Below are positions 24,483 to 32,446 of a stretch of DNA of 64,000 nt, piece by piece (within the stretch, counting starts at the first letter, position 1; every line of letters starts with the position of its first letter). Under the pieces are notes generated by a model. It was not told the origin of the DNA, did no database searches, and saw only the letters and a program-made list of their open reading frames with translations. The DNA comes from an uncultured bacterium (lineage in GTDB: Bacteria > Cyanobacteriota > Vampirovibrionia > Gastranaerophilales > Gastranaerophilaceae): the NCBI GenBank assembly GCA_902475545.1, contig CABRZP010000009.1:14765-78764 (forward strand), written 5' to 3'. A program made the translations under genes and the position numbers.

Positions 24483-25493
24483 ATGACAAAAGATTTCAAA
24501 ATTTTAAGTTTAGATGGTGGTGGATACAAAGGATTATTTACAATAGCTTGTCTAGCAGAAATAGAAAAATGCTGTGGAATAAAGGCTCATGAGTATTTTG
24601 ATTTATATGCAGGTACAAGTACTGGCTCTATTATTGCTACAGGACTTGCCGCTGGGTTTACTGCTGAAGAAATTTTAAATTTATATAAAAGCATAGGCTC
24701 TCAAATATTTCCACACAGAGCCGGATTTATCAGTGATATTTATAAATCTTTGAAGCAATTGTTCTTGCCTGTATATAATAACAAAGTTTTAAAAGAAGAA
24801 TTGCATAAATTTTTTAAAGGTAAAACTGTTGAAGATGTAATGAAAAGAAATAAATACATTATTGTTCCAAGTTTATGTCTATCAAATAGCCAACCAAGAA
24901 TATTTAAAACAGATTATAAGGGTGAATATAATCAACATAATGCTTATAACTTAGCAGATATAGTACTTGCTAGTTGCTCAGCACCGACATACTTCCCTAT
25001 TGCAAAAATAAAGAATCCTATTGATGAGTATTACGAATATTTTGTAGATGGTGGCATGTTTGCCAATAATCCTTCAGTATGTGCTATTACAGAAGCAATT
25101 GGAAATATCGGAGTAAATAAAGATGATATAAAACTGATTTCAATATCCCCTCCCAGCCAAGAAGTTATTATAAAAGACAGATTTATCCCAACTGTACGAG
25201 GGGTTTTAAGATGGAATAGTGATTTAGTAAGTATGGCTCTTGTTGGAACATCTCAAAAAGATGCCTATATAACAAAATTTTTATTAAATAAAGATAAATA
25301 TATTAGAATAATTCCCGATATTTCTATTAATACACCAAAAGAAATGGATAGATGTTCTCCAAAAATAATTAATGAATTGGAAAGAAAAGGTCGTCAATAT
25401 GTTGTAAATCATAAACAAGAAATACAGAAATTTTTTAATGTGAGTAATTTTGAAGCAATAAAAAAAAGTAGGGAGGAACTAATAAATGGCTAA
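24483..25493 (+). CDS. capV: CBASS effector: patatin-like phospholipase (CapV)
   Basis: 336 aa. DGGGYKG (residues 11-17) forms the oxyanion hole, GTSTG (44-48, Ser46) the nucleophile elbow, and DGG (Asp189) completes the Ser-Asp dyad. In CBASS this enzyme is activated by the cyclic nucleotide and degrades membrane phospholipid, killing the infected cell. AAAGGGG precedes the ATG, and a TATAAT lies at 24441-24446. It overlaps the cyclase gene by 8 nt. Confidence 0.92.
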   Translation: MTKDFKILSLDGGGYKGLFTIACLAEIEKCCGIKAHEYFDLYAGTSTGSIIATGLAAGFTAEEILNLYKSIGSQIFPHRAGFISDIYKSLKQLFLPVYNNKVLKEELHKFFKGKTVEDVMKRNKYIIVPSLCLSNSQPRIFKTDYKGEYNQHNAYNLADIVLASCSAPTYFPIAKIKNPIDEYYEYFVDGGMFANNPSVCAITEAIGNIGVNKDDIKLISISPPSQEVIIKDRFIPTVRGVLRWNSDLVSMALVGTSQKDAYITKFLLNKDKYIRIIPDISINTPKEMDRCSPKIINELERKGRQYVVNHKQEIQKFFNVSNFEAIKKSREELING

Positions 25494-26466
25494 TTTAGAA
25501 AAAGAATTTGATGAATTTTTCAAAAAAATTGATTTATCACCTAGTAAAGAAGAAGAACTTAGAAAAAAGCGAGATTGTTTAAAAGATGAAATTATAGAAT
25601 ATTTTTCATCCAAAGATGATTACAACCAACCAAATTTTTTGTTACAAGGTTCAATGGATATGTGTACAACTATAAATCCTCTAGATGAAGAATATGATAT
25701 TGATTACGGTATTTATGTAAATAAAAAAGATATTGATTTCAAAGATGAAAATACTTGGCCCGATATTAAAAATTTACATGAAATGATTGCTGAAGCTTGC
25801 AAACCAAACAAAAGAACTGTTGATACCTCTAAAGATACTTGCGTAAGAGTTATTTATGCAAAAAATTATCACGTTGATTTTCCTATATATATTAAAAATT
25901 GGGAAGATGAAAATTTTATTCCGAAATTGGCACATAAAAAGGATGGTTGGGTAGATAGTGATGCAAAAGCTAATACAAACTACTTTATAGACTGTAATAA
26001 AGGTACTAATGATGCACTTAGACATATTGTAATGTTTTTAAAAGCAATGGTAGATTATCAGAATTATATTGATGACGGAATTAAGACAGACATTTCAGGT
26101 TTTGAACTTACAATGTTGGCTTGCAGAGACTATAAAACGAATGGACAAACTGAAATCGATAAAATTTGGTACACAACTTTGGAAGAAATGCAGAAAAAGT
26201 GTAATGCTAATACTTCTCTTCAAAAGCCTGTAACCAAAGATGAGCTTTGGATTAATAAAGATAAAAAAGATAAAGATTCTTTTATTAAACTATTAAAATT
26301 TGCAATTGACAATACAAGAAAAGCAATTGATACAAGCAGTGAGAAGGATGCATCTGGATATTACATAGAAATTTTTGGAGACAGATTTCCTAAATTAACT
26401 CAAGATGCAAAAGCAGAAAATCTCGGAGCAAGCGTTGTAGTTCAATCTGCAACTTCAGGTTGTTAA
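25486..26466 (+). CDS. CBASS CD-NTase (cGAS/DncV-like nucleotidyltransferase)
   Basis: 326 aa. The polymerase-beta-like active site is visible: GS at 55-56 in LLQGSMD, DID at 71-73 in EYDIDYGIYV, and a third acid at Asp131 in YHVDFPIY. These bind metal and nucleotide to make the cyclic second messenger. The C-terminus is a flexible tail ending SATSGC, suited to Cap2-mediated ligation. It is shorter than DncV (436 aa); I cannot assign the clade or product. Cap2 begins directly at its stop. Confidence 0.9.
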   Translation: MANLEKEFDEFFKKIDLSPSKEEELRKKRDCLKDEIIEYFSSKDDYNQPNFLLQGSMDMCTTINPLDEEYDIDYGIYVNKKDIDFKDENTWPDIKNLHEMIAEACKPNKRTVDTSKDTCVRVIYAKNYHVDFPIYIKNWEDENFIPKLAHKKDGWVDSDAKANTNYFIDCNKGTNDALRHIVMFLKAMVDYQNYIDDGIKTDISGFELTMLACRDYKTNGQTEIDKIWYTTLEEMQKKCNANTSLQKPVTKDELWINKDKKDKDSFIKLLKFAIDNTRKAIDTSSEKDASGYYIEIFGDRFPKLTQDAKAENLGASVVVQSATSGC

Positions 26467-28137
26467 ATGACATATTTTAAAGATTTATTTAATAAAGCGA
26501 TAGAAGACATAAAACTAGCTATTCAAGATAGCCAGTATGAAATTGTGCGATTTTCAGAGGATGATAACAATACAGTAATACTAATAAATACAAATAAAGA
26601 AGAGCCAGTTAATCAACTAATATTAAACATACCTAAAACTTTTCCTTATGCAAATTGTGAAATATACGCAACTGATAAAAATAGAGATTTAGTTGTTGGT
26701 TTGCCTGGGGTGAATGACCACTTACAAATATGTGCTATAAATTACTCTATATCAAGACCAAATCCAGATAAACCTGCTGAATTTATAATTAATTTGATTG
26801 AGCGAGCGATAAAACGTATAGAAGATGGGCTAAACGGAGTATCTGAAGAAGATTATAAAGATGAGTTTTTTTCTTATTGGTTATGCCAGTCTTCAAATAA
26901 ATCTTTTCATTTTATTGCCGATAATATTAATGATTCTACAATACTTAAAGCTAAAGAAAAAATTAAAGATAAATATTATATTGTTAATACAAGCATTAAT
27001 GATGATGAAATTGGTAATTATAAAAATGTAATATATTTCAAAACTGAAAAACCTCTTATATCCCCAAATCAGAAAATAAATATTCAAGAGATTTTGACTG
27101 ATTTTCAATTAAGACAATTTAGTAAATCAAAAGAAAGTATATACTTTGTTCTTATAGAATTTATAAATGAAGATATTTTAATCGGATTTGATATCGATAA
27201 AAAAAATGCATATATTTTAAAATCAGTATCATTTAATAATTATAAAAAGTTAAATGAGATATTTAATAAATCTAAAAAACTTCATATTGAAATTTTAAAT
27301 ACAGAAAAATATTATGGGCGTGCCGGACAAGGAAAATCTACGATTACCAATAACCCTGTAATTATAATTGGAGGTGGCTCAATAGGTTCAAATTTAGCAA
27401 ATTACCTCCAATTTGCTGGTGTTACAAATTTTATTGTAATTGATCCCCAAACGCTTAATTTTGAAAATTTAGGTCGTCATACAGGATATTTTGACCAAGT
27501 AATATATAAAAAAGCAGAAATTATACAACAAAATTTATATAAAAAATTCCCGTTAACAAAATGTCAAGCTATCCATAATAACTATATTAAAGAAATGCAA
27601 GATAATGAAAAAATGTTTCTTGATTCTGATTTAATTATTGATACGACAGGAGATGCAACATCTCATATTGGTTTATTAAGATGGTTAAAACATTCAGGAT
27701 ATAATAAAAATATTGTATTATGTGGAGTTGAGCCTTTTATGACAATGGGACATGTTGTAGTAGCAAATAACCAAAATGCTGATTACATAATTAATAGATA
27801 TGACAATAATTATTTATATAAACTTCGCTTTTTAGATAAACCCCTTTCTAAAAAAGAGGCAGGTTGTGTGCCATATTATTTTGAGTATGGTGGATTAGAT
27901 TTTATTGAATATACAATGCAAGCAGCACGTTTAATTACTGCTGTATTAAACAAAAAAATTAGTGAAGGTATTTTTGTAAAAACAGGAAATATTTCCGAAA
28001 AATTTATTAAAGAAAAACAATTGATTTTAAATGATATGACGAGAACTTACATTGATTATTATAATCTAAAATCTTATTATACATACAAATTTAACGAAAA
28101 AGAGGCTTATTGGGAAGAATATGATATATACATATAA
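26467..28137 (+). CDS. cap2: CBASS Cap2: E2-E1 fusion (ThiF-type)
   Basis: 556 aa with the Cap2 order. An N-terminal E2-like domain has its catalytic cysteine at about 89 (DHLQICAINYS). After a linker domain comes a ThiF/E1 adenylation domain with GGGSIGS (302-308), IDPQTLNFENLGRH and DTTGDATSH, and the E1 cysteine at about 467 (KKEAGCVPYYF). Cap2 conjugates the C-terminus of the CD-NTase to targets and primes it. All key residues are present. It overlaps cap3 by 17 nt. Confidence 0.93.
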   Translation: MTYFKDLFNKAIEDIKLAIQDSQYEIVRFSEDDNNTVILINTNKEEPVNQLILNIPKTFPYANCEIYATDKNRDLVVGLPGVNDHLQICAINYSISRPNPDKPAEFIINLIERAIKRIEDGLNGVSEEDYKDEFFSYWLCQSSNKSFHFIADNINDSTILKAKEKIKDKYYIVNTSINDDEIGNYKNVIYFKTEKPLISPNQKINIQEILTDFQLRQFSKSKESIYFVLIEFINEDILIGFDIDKKNAYILKSVSFNNYKKLNEIFNKSKKLHIEILNTEKYYGRAGQGKSTITNNPVIIIGGGSIGSNLANYLQFAGVTNFIVIDPQTLNFENLGRHTGYFDQVIYKKAEIIQQNLYKKFPLTKCQAIHNNYIKEMQDNEKMFLDSDLIIDTTGDATSHIGLLRWLKHSGYNKNIVLCGVEPFMTMGHVVVANNQNADYIINRYDNNYLYKLRFLDKPLSKKEAGCVPYYFEYGGLDFIEYTMQAARLITAVLNKKISEGIFVKTGNISEKFIKEKQLILNDMTRTYIDYYNLKSYYTYKFNEKEAYWEEYDIYI

Positions 28138-28576
28138 TAGATTTACTATTAATATTGACACCTCCGTAATACAAACTTTGTTAAAATTTGAGCAATATAA
28201 CGGACAAAATGAGAGTGGCGGAGTATTAATGGGATATATTGCAAGAAATGAATTAAAAATTTTGGATTGCACCCAGCCAAATATCTTTGATATACATAGA
28301 CAATATAATTTTATTAGAAATATATTTGGGCATCAATTCCTAATAAACAATAAATATAATAACAGTAACGGGAAAATAAATTACATTGGAGAATGGCATA
28401 CTCATTCTGAAATAAATCCTAAACCTTCAAAGACGGATTTAAAAACTTTAATGAAAATCAGAAGATATAAAAATGTTAAATTCCCCGTAATTATGATAAT
28501 TGTTGGACAAAACAACACTTATTGGGTTGGTATTAATATAAATGGATATATTCATAAATGCAAAAAGTATATATAA
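28121..28576 (+). CDS. cap3: CBASS Cap3: JAB/MPN isopeptidase
   Basis: 151 aa with a full JAMM zinc site: Glu31 in ESGGVLMG and EWHTHSEINPKPSKTD carrying His93, His95, Ser103 and Asp106. Cap3 removes CD-NTase conjugates made by Cap2. It completes the type II (short) CBASS set capV-cyclase-cap2-cap3, with no gap or disruption between the four genes. Confidence 0.92.
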   Translation: MIYTYNRFTINIDTSVIQTLLKFEQYNGQNESGGVLMGYIARNELKILDCTQPNIFDIHRQYNFIRNIFGHQFLINNKYNNSNGKINYIGEWHTHSEINPKPSKTDLKTLMKIRRYKNVKFPVIMIIVGQNNTYWVGININGYIHKCKKYI

Positions 28577-28752
28577 AAAGACAATATCAAACCATCTCCA
28601 TCTCATAGTTTATTAAATCTTATTCTGTATGTTAAATTACACTTATTTCAATAATTGGAAAAAGATATTATATACTAAACTGTAAATATCTTCGCATAAA
28701 ATCATCAAGAAAAACTCTTTCTGGACAAGAGGTTTTAAATCTTTGTGGTAGT

Positions 28753-29292
28753 ATGATTTGTTGTATAGTTATTCCTTTGTTGGGCATAAGTATTGACCCA
28801 TCTATTATTGAAGATATCTTTTCTAATCCCATTGCATTTATATGCACTTTATTAATGATTTTATGTCCAATTGGGATAATCATAGTTTCAATTTATATTT
28901 TCATTTCTAACCTTGTTGTATCAACCAAGTCAGACTTTATAAAAGAAATTGACTTAGATAAAGAGAATAATTATATTAAAGTTTATTCTAATGCCAATAC
29001 AAAAATAATACCATTCAAAGATGTCATAAGGTTTAGTGTACATAGCAGCAACGCAAATGTTCCTAACGTAAAACCTAGTTATGTAAGAACAACTGGCATT
29101 TCGGGTGCTTTAATATCAGGGGCTGAAACAGCTAGAATAGTAACAGATATAACAATTGTTATATCAACTATTAACAATGGAATAATTACAATTCATACGA
29201 TAGGGAATGTTTTCTTCGACTATTCTTCCATTCAACTATTAAAAGCTTTGAAACAATATAGAACAAGTTTTAAAGATTTTAAGATTGACTAA
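28753..29292 (+). CDS. Hypothetical protein with two N-terminal membrane helices
   Basis: 179 aa. Hydrophobic segments at about 1-15 and 29-52 are followed by a beta-rich cytoplasmic part (IKVYSNANTKIIPFKDVIRF), possibly PH-like. The frame stays open upstream without a credible start, so the first helix may be longer. It lies 176 nt after cap3 on the same strand; a role in CBASS is not indicated. Confidence 0.6.
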   Translation: MICCIVIPLLGISIDPSIIEDIFSNPIAFICTLLMILCPIGIIIVSIYIFISNLVVSTKSDFIKEIDLDKENNYIKVYSNANTKIIPFKDVIRFSVHSSNANVPNVKPSYVRTTGISGALISGAETARIVTDITIVISTINNGIITIHTIGNVFFDYSSIQLLKALKQYRTSFKDFKID

Positions 29293-29320
29293 GTAGTAGG
29301 TAAAATTTAATTAATTTTCA

Positions 29321-29465
29321 ATCCTAAAATCATTCTGATATTATAATACACTTGTGTTGAATGCTTCATAACCAACATGACTTTATGATAAATATTGTAT
29401 TTATCTCCCAACTTTGCTACAATTTTCTTGTCAAAGGGTTCTAAAGTAGTAACCTTATCGACACC
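29321..29465 (-). repeat. Imperfect repeat copy 1 at the right end of the element
   Basis: About 143 nt resembling copies at 30095-30183 and 31232-31374. On the minus strand it could encode VTTLEPFDKKIVAKLGDKYN, then IYHKVMLVMKHSTQ. The open frame that includes it runs through a terminator and the neighbouring gene's end, so I read it as a gene fragment or non-coding repeat and not an intact gene. Confidence 0.6.
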
Positions 29466-29467
29466 AT

Positions 29468-29494
29468 AAAAAGAGGTCTGTTTGACCTCTTTTT
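29468..29494 (-). terminator. Bidirectional terminator
   Basis: The perfect 11-bp stem AAAAAGAGGTC / GACCTCTTTTT with a 5-nt loop sits 3 nt past the stop of the minus-strand gene at 29497. Confidence 0.9.
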
Positions 29495-29496
29495 TA

Positions 29497-29904
29497 TTAT
29501 CTAATATTTTCAATAAATTCTTCAATTTTTTTGACACCTTTACTGCAAATATCTTTAACGGTTGTTATCAAACTTCCATCTGGATATAAATCTTGTTGAT
29601 ACCTTTGTGTTACACCATCCCAGCTGTATCGATTGAAAGTTACTCGTTCAATTTTTTCTCTGGAACCTTTAATGTTAACATGGCGTTTTTTATACATATC
29701 TAGACCAACTGTATCCAAAGTTTTATTTAATTTACCTTTCAACCAAATACCATCTTTATGAATACGTTCAGCTATATAATGACTAACACGAGTAATAGAT
29801 TCAGGATATTTTTCAACTGCCGCCATTGCGGGCTGCCAGAATCCGAATGTTGGATTAGTTTTTTGATTAGAATAAGCATTACAAGATACATCATAAATAC
29901 GCAT
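29497..29904 (-). CDS. Hypothetical protein, lineage-type
   Basis: 135 aa, soluble and basic, no recognised domain. AAGGAG lies 6 nt before the ATG and a strong terminator follows the stop, so it is an independently expressed gene. The opening MRIYDVSCNAYSNQKTNPTF resembles the short low-complexity starts common in small proteins of this lineage. Confidence 0.68.
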   Translation of the reverse strand: MRIYDVSCNAYSNQKTNPTFGFWQPAMAAVEKYPESITRVSHYIAERIHKDGIWLKGKLNKTLDTVGLDMYKKRHVNIKGSREKIERVTFNRYSWDGVTQRYQQDLYPDGSLITTVKDICSKGVKKIEEFIENIR

Positions 29905-30235
29905 AATTTTCTCCTTTCACGTATCACTACACTATAAAAATAAACAACACAAAACTTCTAAGTACAAATTTTAGTAAGTAAATCGTCTAAATCGTTTTGT
30001 GTAATAGTGCATGTATCTTTCCTTTTATTGCTACAATGCTAACAATTTTAACTAAAATAGTCAAGTGTATTATAATAATTGTTAAATAAAACTCAAACCT
30101 AAACACATTCTCATATTGTAATACTCTTGTGTTGAACACTTCATAACTAGCACAATCTTGTGATAAATATTGAATTTATCGCCTATTTATGAAGCTCAAT
30201 CATATATTTGGTTTTGTTTGTGATAATATGGCACT
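29905..30235. other. Intergenic region with repeat copy 2 and a promoter
   Basis: No gene is supported. It contains copy 2 (30095-30183, truncated, ending at ATCGCC) of the three-copy repeat. Next to the RhuM start is TGTGATAAT (GATAAT at 30222-30227), giving at most a 1-2 nt leader. The remainder is AT-rich and unremarkable. Confidence 0.5.
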
Positions 30236-31213
30236 ATGAATAAAGGACAAATAGTAATATTTAATACAAGTGATAATAAAGTTTCTGTTGATGTCAGGTT
30301 TGAGGATGAAACAGTATGGCTTACTATTGATGACATGTCCAGACTATTTGATAAATCACGTTCTACTATTAATGAACACATTTTAAATATATACGCAGAG
30401 GGGGAACTACAAGAAGATTTATCCAAAAGAAAAATCGGAATTTCCGATTTTTCTACCAAGCCTACAAATTACTATAATTTGGACGTAATAATTTCAGTAG
30501 GATACAGAGTTAAATCACTTAGAGGTACACAATTCAGGCAATGGGCAACAAAAAGACTGAATGAATACATAAGAAAAGGATTTACTCTTGATGACGAACG
30601 ACTTAAGGGAAATGGTTCGCGTTACTTTAAAGAGTTAGTACAACGTGTTCGAGATATAAGAAGCTCTGAAAGGAATTTATATCAACAAGTTACAGATATA
30701 TATGCAACTTCTATTGATTATGACTCAAAATCAGAACTGACAAAACAATTCTTCGCAACCGTGCAGAACAAAATGCACTATGCAGCGCATAAACATACAG
30801 CAGCAGAAGTTATACACGAAAGAGTAGATAACGAAAAACCGTATGTTGGCATGACTAATTTTAAAGGTAATTATCCAACAAAAAATGATGTAAAAATTGC
30901 AAAAAACTACCTTAGCGAGAAAGAATTACAAATATTAAATTTACTGGTTTCCCAATTTTTAGATTTTGCAGAATTGCAAGCTTTGGAAGAACATGCTATG
31001 ACCATGCAAGATTGGATTGACGAGCTAGACAGGCAATTATTAGGAAACAAAAGAGAGTTACTTACAAACAAAGGAAAAGTTTCACATAAACAAGCTATTG
31101 AAAAAGCAGAAAAAGAATTTGAAATTTATAGAAAAAGGGAAATGCAAGAGCTGGAATCGGATTTTGATAAAGCGATTAAACAAATAACTCAAAAATCTAC
31201 AGATGACAACTAA
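30236..31213 (+). CDS. RhuM family protein
   Basis: 325 aa. The order matches RhuM: VSVDVRFEDETVWLTIDDMS with DKSRSTINEHILNIYAEGEL (HTH-like), the YYNLDVIISVGYRVKS core, FRQWATKRLNEYIRKGFTLD, then the C-terminal helical region with KMHYAAHKHTAAEVIHERVD. RhuM homologues are frequent on mobile elements and have been linked to virulence and toxin-like functions; the activity is not established. There is no Shine-Dalgarno; a -10 sits directly upstream. Confidence 0.88.
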   Translation: MNKGQIVIFNTSDNKVSVDVRFEDETVWLTIDDMSRLFDKSRSTINEHILNIYAEGELQEDLSKRKIGISDFSTKPTNYYNLDVIISVGYRVKSLRGTQFRQWATKRLNEYIRKGFTLDDERLKGNGSRYFKELVQRVRDIRSSERNLYQQVTDIYATSIDYDSKSELTKQFFATVQNKMHYAAHKHTAAEVIHERVDNEKPYVGMTNFKGNYPTKNDVKIAKNYLSEKELQILNLLVSQFLDFAELQALEEHAMTMQDWIDELDRQLLGNKRELLTNKGKVSHKQAIEKAEKEFEIYRKREMQELESDFDKAIKQITQKSTDDN

Positions 31214-31231
31214 TATATCATATACTTTTCA

Positions 31232-31374
31232 CCCCTAAACACATTCTCATATTGTAATACTCCTGCGTTGAGCATTTCATAATTAACACAATCTTATGAT
31301 AAATATTGAATTTATCGCCCAATTCTGCTATGATTTTCTCGTCAAAGGGTTCCAAAGTCGTAACCTTAACGACA
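31232..31374 (-). repeat. Imperfect repeat copy 3, abutting attR
   Basis: Full-length copy of the repeat described at 29321. On the minus strand the matching peptide would be VTTLEPFDEKIIAELGDKFN onward. It runs directly into the right 55-bp repeat, and the sequence just inside att (GGTTCCAAAGTCGTAACCTT) is also seen in copy 1, so the repeat is linked to the recombination junction. Confidence 0.6.
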
Positions 31375-31423
31375 AATTTAAATATGTAAGAGGTTTTATT
31401 GAATAGAGCTTGGACAATTCTTC
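31369..31423 (+). repeat. attR-like 55-bp direct repeat
   Basis: Exact copy of 16383-16437. It restores the start codon and first codons of the chromosomal gene at 31399, so the original attB spanned the tRNA-Leu 3' end and the start of that gene. Confidence 0.93.
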
Positions 31424-31635
31424 ATTGGAATGAAATTCCAAATTTATTTAAAATAATTTGTGTTTGTTTTGTAATTGCAATATATGTTATTGCAAAATAT
31501 ATAGAAAACAAAGGTTTAAATAAAAATAACTATCCTAATATAGGTGAAATTTATGAACGAATAACAATGTTTATATGTTTAATAATTCTGATAATTATTT
31601 ATCTTGCATATTTACGTGGTCAAGGAAAAATTTAA
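31399..31635 (+). CDS. Small two-helix membrane protein
   Basis: 78 aa from a TTG codon preceded by AAGAGG. Two hydrophobic segments (about residues 17-33 and 55-72) are separated by a polar loop (KYIENKGLNKNNYPNIGEIY). No family recognised. Before the element integrated it would have started about 11 nt after tRNA-Leu; its first codons lie within attR. Confidence 0.55.
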   Translation: MNRAWTILHWNEIPNLFKIICVCFVIAIYVIAKYIENKGLNKNNYPNIGEIYERITMFICLIILIIIYLAYLRGQGKI

Positions 31636-31724
31636 ATAATAAATATTTTGGTGTATTGAAGAATTTAATTAAATTTGCTATTATGAACAAAAGTATAGAT
31701 TATTATGATATAAAGGTATGAATT

Positions 31725-32390
31725 ATGCTGACTTGTTTTTCAAAAACTGAGTTAGAATTAATGGTAGGAAAAGATGAAAAAGTCTTATGGGCTGGAAGAC
31801 CTGATAAATTGTGTTTCATTCTTGAAGGTATTTTTAACCCGATGTTACCTTTTGCTTTAGTCTGGTTTTTATTTGACAGTTTATTTATAATGGCTTTTAC
31901 CAGTGGTAATACTATAGGAATTTCCCAAAGTCCGGCAGTAATAATTCCTCTTATTTTTGTACTTATTCATATGATGCCTGTTTGGATATATTTAAGCGGG
32001 GCAATACTTACTTTCAGGAGATATCAGCATACTCAGTATATTGTTACAGATAAAGGTGTGTATATTTCAGGTGGGTTATTTGCTTATACATGTAATATGA
32101 AGCCGTTTATGGAGCTTGCAAGAGTAAATATTCATAGAGGTATTATTGACCAAATGTTAGGTGTAGGTGATGTTGTTTTAACAAGTAATAATCTCGCAGA
32201 TATATATGGTGGTAGAGTGAATGGCAGACCGCTGGAGGTGGGTACTACAATTGCAGATATTAGAGATTACAGAGAAGTTTTTGAAATAATTAAAAAATTA
32301 CAAGAAGATATATATACTGATACTATGTATCCAAACGCTTTGAGACCTGAGGAAAATCATGGGTATCGTACTAGATATAAAGGTTTATAA
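31725..32390 (+). CDS. Bacterial PH-domain membrane protein
   Basis: 221 aa. EKVLWAGRPDK opens a YdbS-type pattern, two membrane helices follow (about 40-60 and 70-98), then YIVTDKGVYISGGLF and VGDVVLTSNN, the beta strands of a bPH_2 domain facing the cytoplasm. Function in this family is mostly unknown. The ATG at 31725 lacks a strong Shine-Dalgarno. Confidence 0.8.
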   Translation: MLTCFSKTELELMVGKDEKVLWAGRPDKLCFILEGIFNPMLPFALVWFLFDSLFIMAFTSGNTIGISQSPAVIIPLIFVLIHMMPVWIYLSGAILTFRRYQHTQYIVTDKGVYISGGLFAYTCNMKPFMELARVNIHRGIIDQMLGVGDVVLTSNNLADIYGGRVNGRPLEVGTTIADIRDYREVFEIIKKLQEDIYTDTMYPNALRPEENHGYRTRYKGL

Positions 32391-32434
32391 TAACTCTTTG
32401 TATAATAGAAATTTGAAAATAACCATGTTTATTG

Positions 32435-32440
32435 TACAAT
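32435..32440 (+). promoter_or_regulatory. Promoter -10 giving a leaderless agcS mRNA
   Basis: TGTACAAT with the -10 TACAAT at 32435-32440, followed after 6 nt by the ATG at 32447. No Shine-Dalgarno precedes the gene. Confidence 0.5.
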
Positions 32441-32446
32441 CGGTTT

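Larger units (their letters stand above)
16383..31423. mobile_element. Integrated ~15-kb mobile element at tRNA-Leu, with transposition module and CBASS cargo
   Basis: The limits are two identical 55-bp direct repeats (16383-16437 and 31369-31423), the left one beginning in the 3' end of tRNA-Leu. Inside are a DDE transposase/AAA+ ATPase operon, small phage-like genes, a toxin-antitoxin pair, CBASS, RhuM and repeats; outside are ordinary chromosomal genes. No complete tyrosine or serine recombinase is seen, though tRNA-end repeats of this length normally come from one. It may be a Mu/Tn7-like element, an integrative element that lost its integrase, or both nested. Confidence 0.8.

Noticed and set aside
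29307..29537. Minus-strand 76-codon frame as an intact gene
   Set aside because: It begins inside the neighbouring gene and reads across a strong terminator; the recurrent part is the three-copy repeat, reported separately.
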